Shown piece after piece: positions 54,183 to 61,550 of a stretch of DNA of 64,000 bases (positions are counted from its first letter, which is position 1; each line of letters opens with the position of its first letter). This DNA comes from JANQPX01 sp965222015 (lineage in GTDB: Bacteria > Pseudomonadota > Alphaproteobacteria > Geminicoccales > Geminicoccaceae). The stretch spans positions 62,001-126,000 of the forward strand of contig CBDCTL010000011.1 of NCBI GenBank assembly GCA_965222015.1, read 5' to 3'. The notes beneath the pieces are model-generated. The model was not told the DNA's origin and did not search any database. It saw nothing but the letters and a program-made list of their open reading frames with translations. Made by a program: the position numbers and the translations under genes.

Positions 54183-54425
54183 CGGCCTGCTGATCGTCAC
54201 CGATGGCGGCCGATTGCGCCCAAGCGATCAAAGGACCTTGCACCAGGTGCTGCGGTATCACGCATGAATGCCCTGGCGGCGGACCACCGGATAGGAGGAC
54301 GGGCCGGGACGGCCCCGTCGACGACGGCATGCTTCGCGCTGCGCATGCATGGAATCACAAAGGGCTTGCGCGGTTCGCCGCAATGACGAGACTGGGCACG
54401 CAGTCAGCCACGAGAGGCCCCGATC

Positions 54426-55700
54426 TTGACCTTCACGCCCTTCGAAGCCGCCGCCGTGCTGGTGGTGATCGCAGCGATCCTCGGCTATGTGAACTACATC
54501 TGGTTCCGCATGCCGCACACCATCGGCCTCACGGTCATGGGCGCGCTCGCCTCGCTTGTGATGATCGCGCTGGACAAAGCGGCTCCCGGCCTTCAGGTCG
54601 GCGAGGCGGTCCGCTCCTTTCTGGCGGGGATCGACTTCGACGAGGTGCTGCTGGACGCCATGCTGTCCTTCCTGCTGTTCGCGGGCGCATTGCACATCGA
54701 CCTCCAAATGCTGCTGAAACGCCGCTGGGCGGTGCTGGCGATGGCGCTGTTCGGGGTCGTGATCTCGACCTTCGTGGTCGGCTTCGGCTTCAGGCTGCTG
54801 ACCGGCTTCCTCGGCCTCGACGTGCCGATGGTCTGGTGCCTGGTGTTCGGCGCGCTGATCAGCCCGACCGATCCGGTGGCGGTGCTCGGGATCCTGAAGT
54901 CGGCGCGGGTGCCGCCCGAGCTCGAGGCCAAGATCGGCGGCGAAAGCCTGTTCAACGACGGCGTCGGCGTCGTGGTCTTTTCGATCTGTCTGGCGGCGGC
55001 GGTCGGCGGCGGCGACTTCTCCGCCCTGCATGCCCTCGAACTTTTCGTGGTCGAGGCGTTCGGCGGCGCAGCGCTCGGCCTGGTCGCAGGCTGGATCGGC
55101 TATCGCAGCATGAAGGCGATCGACGAGCACAATCTGGAGGTTCTGATCTCGCTCGCCGTGGTCATGGGCGGCTACGCGCTCGCCCTTCGCCTGCATGTCG
55201 CCGGACCGATCGCCATGGCGATCGCTGGCCTTCTGATCGGCAATTACGGCACGCGCTTCGCCATGAGCGACCGCACCCGCGAGCATCTGACCAGCTTCTG
55301 GTCGCTGGTCGACGAGATCCTGAATTCCGTGCTGTTCCTGCTGATCGGCATGGAGATCGCCGCCATCGTGTTCGACGCAGGCTATCTGCTCTCCGGCCTC
55401 CTTTCGATCCCGCTCGTGCTGATCGCCCGCACGCTCGCGGTCGGCACGCCGTTCACTCTCCTTCGCCGGTTCACGCCGTTCACCCGCGGCGCACTCCCGG
55501 TGCTGGTCTGGGGCGGCCTCAGAGGCGGCATCTCGATCGCTCTGGCCCTCTCGCTACCGGACGGACCGATGAAGGAGCTGATCCTGACGGCGACCTACGT
55601 CGTGGTGATCTTCTCGGTGGTGGTACAGGGCGCCACCATGGGCATGGCCGCGCGCACCTTCGTCGGGCGCGTGCAGGACGAGGATCCGGTCGAGGCCTGA
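54426..55700 (+). CDS. Sodium/proton antiporter, CPA1/NhaP type
   Basis: The 424-residue membrane protein has about 12 helices and the CPA1 signatures LISPTDPVAVLGILK and GGESLFNDGVGVVVF, with WGGLRGGISIALALSLP near the end. It exchanges Na+ or K+ for protons at the inner membrane. The start is a TTG after GAGAGG. It is monocistronic as far as can be seen. Confidence 0.93.
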   Translation: MTFTPFEAAAVLVVIAAILGYVNYIWFRMPHTIGLTVMGALASLVMIALDKAAPGLQVGEAVRSFLAGIDFDEVLLDAMLSFLLFAGALHIDLQMLLKRRWAVLAMALFGVVISTFVVGFGFRLLTGFLGLDVPMVWCLVFGALISPTDPVAVLGILKSARVPPELEAKIGGESLFNDGVGVVVFSICLAAAVGGGDFSALHALELFVVEAFGGAALGLVAGWIGYRSMKAIDEHNLEVLISLAVVMGGYALALRLHVAGPIAMAIAGLLIGNYGTRFAMSDRTREHLTSFWSLVDEILNSVLFLLIGMEIAAIVFDAGYLLSGLLSIPLVLIARTLAVGTPFTLLRRFTPFTRGALPVLVWGGLRGGISIALALSLPDGPMKELILTATYVVVIFSVVVQGATMGMAARTFVGRVQDEDPVEA

Positions 55701-55884
55701 ATTGTCCGAAGCCGAGCCTTGCCGTTGCCCGACGGACCAGGGTCGAGCGATGCCCGCAGACCGAGGGCTCGCACCGGTTGTTCGCAACCAAGACGTTTTC
55801 GTTAACCGAATTGAAAGACCTTCTGGCGATAGTGATCCCATCGCAGCGGCGCAATGCCGTGCCGGCTCGCCAGAGGATTGAGGT

Positions 55885-56217
55885 ATGAATCAGTTCGAGC
55901 TCACGCTGCTGGCGCAGCTCAGCGCTCATCGGGAACTCATGGTGACCTTGTTCGTCTACCGCTTCCTGCAGGAAGCGAACCCGCTCAAGGCCGCATACCT
56001 GGTCAAGGACATGTTCGAAGACTCGCCGACCACCGCGCCGCGGGACGGCACCTGCCTGGATCCGGCGACCTCCGATCTGCTGGCGGCGATGACCGACGAG
56101 GCGATCGAGGACGTGATGGACCGCGTGATCGAGCGGCTGGAATTCTGCATGCGCGACGAGCCCGAGCCGGTGGCGGACGACCTTCCGCTCGCCCGCTCGA
56201 TCATCGCCGACCTCTGA
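55885..56217 (+). CDS. Small acidic protein of unknown function
   Basis: The 110-residue soluble protein has a helical N-terminal half (LLAQLSAHRELMVTLFVYRFLQ) and an acidic C-terminal half. The ATG follows GAGG. A TTAACC half-site of CtrA type stands at 55802. I do not recognise a family. Confidence 0.55.
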   Translation: MNQFELTLLAQLSAHRELMVTLFVYRFLQEANPLKAAYLVKDMFEDSPTTAPRDGTCLDPATSDLLAAMTDEAIEDVMDRVIERLEFCMRDEPEPVADDLPLARSIIADL

Positions 56218-56242
56218 TCCTCACATCCGCCGGTGCGGGACC

Positions 56243-57064
56243 TCAGCGACGACGGCGGAGTTTGGGATCGAGCAGGTCGCGCAGGCCGTCGCCGAGCAGG
56301 TTCAGGCCAAGCACCGTGATCATGATCGCCAGACCCGGGTGGATGGCGAGGCCGGGCGCGAGATGCAGAAGTGTCTGGGCGTCCTTCAGCATCTTCCCCC
56401 AGGATGGGTTCGGCGGCTGGGTGCCGAGGCCGAGATAGCTGAGACCGGCTTCGGCGAGAATGGCGAGCGCGAACTGGATGGTCGCCTGGACGATCAGCAG
56501 GCCCGCGATATTCGGCAGGATGTGGTCGGTGGTGATGCGCAGCGATCCCTTCCCGGCGACACGCGCCGCGAGCACGAAGTCCCGCGGCCAGACGGCGAGC
56601 GCCGCGCCACGGGTCACCCGCGCGAACACAGGGACGTTGAAGATCCCGATCGCGATCATGGAGTTGATGGCGCCCGGTCCGAAGATCGCGGTGATCATGA
56701 CCGCCGACAGCAGGGCCGGAAAGGCGAAGGCGAAGTCGGAAAAGCGCATCACCATCTCGTCGATCCAGCCGCCGCGCGCTGCGGCCAAAGCACCGAGCGG
56801 CACGCCGATACCGGCGCCGATGCCGACCGCGACCAGCGCCACCAGCACCGAATTCGCCGCCCCCCGCATCATCATCGAGGCGACGTCGCGGCCATATTGG
56901 TCGGTGCCGAGCCAGTGCTCGGCGCCAGCCGGCGCGAACCGGTTGGCGATGTCCTGTGCGGCGAACGGCAGAGGCGTCCAGAATAGGGAGAGGACGGCGA
57001 CGGCCAGAACCACCGAACTGATCACGAGGCCGGCGACCAGGCCCGGCTGCCTAATCATCGGCAC
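56243..57064 (-). CDS. Peptide ABC transporter permease, DppC type
   Basis: The 273-residue protein has an N-terminal helix, a periplasmic segment with GTDQYGRDVASMMMRGA, five more helices and an EAA-type loop (AARVAGKGSLRITTDHILPN) that contacts the ATPase. It pairs with the upstream DppB-type permease, whose end it overlaps by 14 bases. The ATPase and binding-protein genes are missing here. Confidence 0.9.
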   Translation of the reverse strand: MPMIRQPGLVAGLVISSVVLAVAVLSLFWTPLPFAAQDIANRFAPAGAEHWLGTDQYGRDVASMMMRGAANSVLVALVAVGIGAGIGVPLGALAAARGGWIDEMVMRFSDFAFAFPALLSAVMITAIFGPGAINSMIAIGIFNVPVFARVTRGAALAVWPRDFVLAARVAGKGSLRITTDHILPNIAGLLIVQATIQFALAILAEAGLSYLGLGTQPPNPSWGKMLKDAQTLLHLAPGLAIHPGLAIMITVLGLNLLGDGLRDLLDPKLRRRR

Positions 57065-58007
57065 GGCCCAGGCGCATCCGGGGGTCGAGGGCCGCGTAGA
57101 GAAGATCGACCAGAAAATTGATGACGATCACCGCCGCCGCCAGCAGGAGCACGAGATTGCGCACCACGATCAGATCGCGGTTCGAGATCGCCTGGAAGAT
57201 CAGGCGGCCGAGGCCGGGAAGGTAGAACACGTTCTCGATGATGATGGTCCCGGCCAGCAGAAAGGAGAACTGCAGGCCCATGATGGTGACCACCGGGATC
57301 ATGGCGTTGCGCAGCGCATGGCGCCAGAGCGCAGCGCTGCGGGACAGGCCTTTGGCGCGCGCCGTGCGGACATAGTCTTCGCCGAGGGTTTCCAGCACCG
57401 ACGATCGGGTGACCCGGGCGAGGATCGCGGCCTGCGGCAAAGCGAGGGCGAGCGCCGGCATCAGGAGCGAGCCGAGTGCGGACAGAACGCCGCTTTCCCA
57501 GCCGGCGAAGCCGCCGGTCGACAGCCAGCCGAGCTGCACCGCGAAGACCAGGATCATGAGAAGCGCGAACCAGAAATTCGGAATCGCGACACCGAGCTGG
57601 CTGAACGCCATCACCATAAGGTCGCTCAATCGCCCGTGGCGGGCGGCGGCGAGCACGCCGAGCGGGATCGCGATCGCCGTCGAGAGAATGATGCCCAAAA
57701 GCGCCAGCGGCAGCGAGATTGCCAACCGGTCGAGCACCAGCCGGCTGACCGGCACGCTGTAGGTGTAGCTCTCGCCGAGGTCGCCGCGGGCAAGCTCGCC
57801 GAGCCAGGCGACATAGCGTTCGGCATAGGGACGGTCCAGGCCGTGCTGGGCGCGAAAGGCGGCGAGCGTGTCCTCGCGCGCACCGGTTCCGAGCACGACG
57901 GTCGCGATGTCGCCGGGCAGGGCTTCCATCACCGCGAAGATCACGGCCGACGCGATCACCAGCGTCAGAGCCAGCGTGATCAGACGCTGGACGAGGAAGA
58001 GCGGCAT
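57051..58007 (-). CDS. Peptide ABC transporter permease, DppB type
   Basis: The 318-residue protein begins LFLVQRLITLALTLVIASA and MEALPGDIA, and has the EAA-type loop TARAKGLSRSAALWRHALRN. Together with the following DppC-type protein it forms the channel of an importer for peptides or similar solutes. No binding protein or ATPase lies upstream, so the partners are elsewhere. Confidence 0.9.
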   Translation of the reverse strand: MPLFLVQRLITLALTLVIASAVIFAVMEALPGDIATVVLGTGAREDTLAAFRAQHGLDRPYAERYVAWLGELARGDLGESYTYSVPVSRLVLDRLAISLPLALLGIILSTAIAIPLGVLAAARHGRLSDLMVMAFSQLGVAIPNFWFALLMILVFAVQLGWLSTGGFAGWESGVLSALGSLLMPALALALPQAAILARVTRSSVLETLGEDYVRTARAKGLSRSAALWRHALRNAMIPVVTIMGLQFSFLLAGTIIIENVFYLPGLGRLIFQAISNRDLIVVRNLVLLLAAAVIVINFLVDLLYAALDPRMRLGRADD

Positions 58008-58147
58008 CGGGAGATGGCGTAACGGAAGGCGAAAAACTCACGCATTGTGAAGCAGGCCACACCGGATCGATCGGTCCCACTCTATCATCGCCGCCGCTGA
58101 GGTCGATTGATTTCGATCCCATGCGACATCGAGCCGGAGGTTGCGGG

Positions 58148-60493
58148 ATGACTGGCAAGGCGGCGATCGGCGAGACGGCGGCTGGTGCGGGAAATCGCGG
58201 GCGGCATCCGTTCCCGGGTGTCTGGGCGGGGCTGATGATGCCGGCCTATCATGCGACCTTCAACCTGCTGCGCTGGATCATTCTCGGCTTCATTCTGATC
58301 TTCCTCCTGACCGCGATTCTGGCCCTCTACGAGGCGCTCAATTTTCAAGGCCGGGTCATGGAGCTGACCAACGGCGATCACGACCGGGCGAGCCGCGTGC
58401 TGGGCGTTCTCTACGATACGCTGGAGGATCCGGACGCCTATCCGGAGGACCAGGTGCTGCCCTACGCCTCGATCGCGGTGAAGCTCGACCGCCTGAGCAA
58501 AGTCCAGAGAAGCCTGTCGGACTTCAAACTGCCGGAAGAGTTCACCACGACCGAACCCGACGCGATCGAACCTGAACAGGGCGAACCCGAACGGCGCGAC
58601 CCCGAACAGGGCGACGATCCCGCCGCCCTCGTGGTCGGCGCCGCCAAGGGCGTGATCGACGATGGTGTCAATGGGCCAGCGCCGGCGATCCGGCAGCCAC
58701 CGGCCGAAGGTGAGTCTGCCCGCGCCGCCGATCCCGTCGACGCGAACGCTCGCTGGCAGTCGGCGAGCCAGAAACTGGCTCGCAGTGTCGCCGACCTCGA
58801 ACAGACTCTCGAGACCGGCACGCCCGGGCTGAAGCTGGTCTCCGATCTCGAAAACGCACGCAAGCATATCGGAACGCTCCGAAGGTTCAGCGGCAGCGTC
58901 GAAACCGAGGCGGAGATGCGGGAGGATCCCGCGGCGCCCGGCACCGCTCTGGCCGCCGACGAGCAGGATGCGGCCGGGCTCCGGGAAGATCGTTTCGAAC
59001 TCGAGATGCTGACCGGCCGGCTGGAAGCGGGTTTCGCCGAGATCCGGCGCGGCGTGCCGACCTCGCCGGGTGTCGAACTCCTTGTCGCGCAGGTCGACGG
59101 CCTCAAGGACGAGCTTGCGCAGCTCGAGCGTTTCTATGTCTCCGAAGACCTGCATATCGAGGAGCCGCCGCCCGCGAATGAGAAAGGCGCGATCGACATC
59201 GACATGGTCGTCGACGCCATCGACCACCGCATCGGCGCGATCGAGACGACCCTTCTCGACATCGACGGCAGCTTCATCGCAGCGGCCCAGCTGGCCGATC
59301 TGATCAATCAGGCGCGCGGTGTTTCCGACGATATTCAGGAGATGCCGGCCGAAGACATCAGCTACGAACCCACGCCCGAAGAGCCGCCGGTCAAGGGCAC
59401 GGCGGCCCTCGCCGCGTTCGATGCCGCCAGAGGCGAACTCTCGGAATCGATCCAGCAGCTGGAAGACCAGCTGGGGCGGCGCACCCGTGTCGTGGCCGTC
59501 GCCGATCGCCTCGCGGAACTGGAGGAAGAGGACGACGAAGGCCGGCGCGCCCGGGCCGACGCCATCTTGAAGGCGTTCGATTCCGTCGGCCGCTTCGAGT
59601 CCACGCTCAAGCCGTTCGCAGGCCTCTCGGAGACGCCGCTCCTGTCGGTCGCGAGCGGCGTCGGCTTCGACCCGCAGCGCATCGCGACCCTCTCCCATGA
59701 GACGCTCGCCCTCCTCTTTGTCTTCGTGGTCGGCGCGATCGGCAGCGTCATCTACATCACGAAGGACAGCATCCAGACCGCCCTCGAAGGCAACTGGCTG
59801 ACCGACCCGCCGAAACGCTCGCTGACCTGGCATCTGTTCCGTCCGGTGTTCGGCGTGATCGTGGCGCTCGCCGCCTTCCTGCTGTTCAAGGCGGGACAGC
59901 TGGCGCTCGGCAATGGCGGCGCTGTCGACGGCAGCCAGGCGTTCAATCTGCCGGTGCTGAGCGTCATCGCCCTGTTCGCGGGGCTGCTCTCCTGGCAGGC
60001 GCTGGAGGCGATCGAGACCCGTGGCGCGATCTGGTTCCGCTCGCAGCGGCGCCAGCCGCTCTGGGCGACCGGACTGGAGCGCAAGCTGGAGAACGAGGCG
60101 CGCACCCGCGAGGAGCTGGCAAGCAGCATCGGCCGCTCGGTCGATCAGGTCTTTCGCTGGCTCGCCTTTCGTGATCGGGTGTCGCCGGAGATGCAGGATC
60201 GCATCGCCGACTGGCTGGACGTTCCCTACAACCAGCTTTTCCGCGGCGAACGCCCAGGCCTGAAGCCACTCTGGTTGCGCATCGGCGCCGGAGACGAAGG
60301 CGGACAGCCGCGAGAGGCGTTCGAAAGCAAGCTGGTCGGCCCGACCTTCCCCGAAGGCGAGCGCGACAAGTGGCTGGCGGAGGCGTCGCCCGAACCGGTT
60401 CCCCCGCGTTTTCAGGACGGCATCCTGCTTGCCATGGATCTGTCCATGTCCGAGGTCTTCACCGACATGCGGCCTGCACCGCACTCAGATTGA
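58148..60493 (+). CDS. Large membrane protein of unknown function with helix-turn-helix-like tail
   Basis: The 781-residue protein has one membrane helix near residues 40-62, a long acidic helical region (about 65-515), three more helices (about 519-541, 562-585, 600-622), and a cytoplasmic end. Residues about 652-700 (TREELASSIGRSVDQVFRW through WLDVPYNQLF) look like a Cro/lambda-type helix-turn-helix. A membrane-anchored DNA-binding or protein-contact role is possible. GGAGG lies seven bases before the ATG. No family recognised. Confidence 0.75.
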   Translation: MTGKAAIGETAAGAGNRGRHPFPGVWAGLMMPAYHATFNLLRWIILGFILIFLLTAILALYEALNFQGRVMELTNGDHDRASRVLGVLYDTLEDPDAYPEDQVLPYASIAVKLDRLSKVQRSLSDFKLPEEFTTTEPDAIEPEQGEPERRDPEQGDDPAALVVGAAKGVIDDGVNGPAPAIRQPPAEGESARAADPVDANARWQSASQKLARSVADLEQTLETGTPGLKLVSDLENARKHIGTLRRFSGSVETEAEMREDPAAPGTALAADEQDAAGLREDRFELEMLTGRLEAGFAEIRRGVPTSPGVELLVAQVDGLKDELAQLERFYVSEDLHIEEPPPANEKGAIDIDMVVDAIDHRIGAIETTLLDIDGSFIAAAQLADLINQARGVSDDIQEMPAEDISYEPTPEEPPVKGTAALAAFDAARGELSESIQQLEDQLGRRTRVVAVADRLAELEEEDDEGRRARADAILKAFDSVGRFESTLKPFAGLSETPLLSVASGVGFDPQRIATLSHETLALLFVFVVGAIGSVIYITKDSIQTALEGNWLTDPPKRSLTWHLFRPVFGVIVALAAFLLFKAGQLALGNGGAVDGSQAFNLPVLSVIALFAGLLSWQALEAIETRGAIWFRSQRRQPLWATGLERKLENEARTREELASSIGRSVDQVFRWLAFRDRVSPEMQDRIADWLDVPYNQLFRGERPGLKPLWLRIGAGDEGGQPREAFESKLVGPTFPEGERDKWLAEASPEPVPPRFQDGILLAMDLSMSEVFTDMRPAPHSD

Positions 60494-60649
60494 GTGAAGG
60501 CCTCGCTCTGGCTTCCATGGGGTCGTCTTCTATAATGAATGCCTCTTCGACCGATCGAGCGAGGGCATCCTGCAGCGGAACAGCAGCTCACCCGTCCCCT
60601 GGCGGCCGCGGTCGCGCGTGCGATCGTCAGACCTCGGCCGGACATCCCG

Positions 60650-61369
60650 GTGATCGATCATCTCGTCGCCAATCTTGTGGTGGCGTTCGCGGCCTTCGTC
60701 CAGGCATCTGCCGGCATCGGCTTCGCTCTGATCGTCGTACCGCTTCTGGCGTTGATCGACCTTCGCTACGTGCCCGGCCCTTCCCTCTTCGCCATGTTCT
60801 TCCTTTCGATCGCCATGGCCTTCTTCGGACGGCGAAGGATCGACTGGCAGGGGCTTCCAATCCTCCTTCCCGGGCTGATCGTCGGCACGGCGATCGGCGC
60901 GCTCGCCCTCGTCAGCCTGCCGCCCGCCGCATCGGGGCCGATCTTCGGCGGCATGGTGCTGGTCGCCCTGCTGATCGGCCAGGTCGGGTTCGAGGTCCGG
61001 CGATCTCCCCTCGCCTTCGCGCTCGCCGGCAGCATTGCCGGGTTGATGGGTACCATGGCCGGCATGCACGGACCGGCGCTCGCCGTGATCTATCAACGCG
61101 CAGCCATAGGGGTCGCGCGGGCGACCATCGCGCTGATTTTCACGATCGCGAGCGTCCTCTCGCTCCTGTCTCTGCATCGTGCCGGGCTGTTCGACGGACT
61201 GGGCGTCATGCGCGGCCTGACGCTGCTGCCGGGCCTGGTGGCCGGCTACGGCCTCGCGAGCTGGCTGGCGCGGTCGATCGACGATGCGCTCGCAAGGCGC
61301 TCGATGCTCTGGCTCGCAGCACTCGGCGCCATTGCCCTGATCGCCAAGAGCGTCTGGTCCCTGATCTGA
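60650..61369 (+). CDS. TauE/SafE-family membrane exporter
   Basis: The 239-residue protein has two repeats of about four helices with ASAGIGFALIVVPLL and LAGSIAGLMGTMAGMHGPALAV, the duplicated motif of the family. A TATAAT at 60531-60536 would place the transcript start after the earlier ATG at 60539, so I chose the GTG at 60650, where the conserved part begins; the longer form cannot be excluded. The likely role is export of sulfite or an organic anion; the substrate is unknown. Confidence 0.8.
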   Translation: MIDHLVANLVVAFAAFVQASAGIGFALIVVPLLALIDLRYVPGPSLFAMFFLSIAMAFFGRRRIDWQGLPILLPGLIVGTAIGALALVSLPPAASGPIFGGMVLVALLIGQVGFEVRRSPLAFALAGSIAGLMGTMAGMHGPALAVIYQRAAIGVARATIALIFTIASVLSLLSLHRAGLFDGLGVMRGLTLLPGLVAGYGLASWLARSIDDALARRSMLWLAALGAIALIAKSVWSLI

Positions 61370-61550
61370 CCGATGGCAGGCGCGTACCCCGCTGCGAGCT
61401 GTCGTCCTGAACGGCGGAAACCCGGCGGCGTTCTCGCCGGACAGGCGGAAAAGCCTTAACCGGGCTCGTCCGAGGTGCTAGAGCTTCCATGAACCGGTGA
61501 CATCCGGCGGAAGCGACGCCGATGACAGGCGCATTGCGGGGAACGCGACG

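Noticed and set aside
55802..55820. CtrA box before the small acidic protein gene
   Set aside because: Only the first half matches: TTAACC is followed by GAAA at the position where TTAA is required.
58085..60484. Minus-strand open frame of 799 codons opposite the large membrane protein
   Set aside because: The plus-strand frame has clear membrane helices and a good ribosome site; the opposite one has neither.
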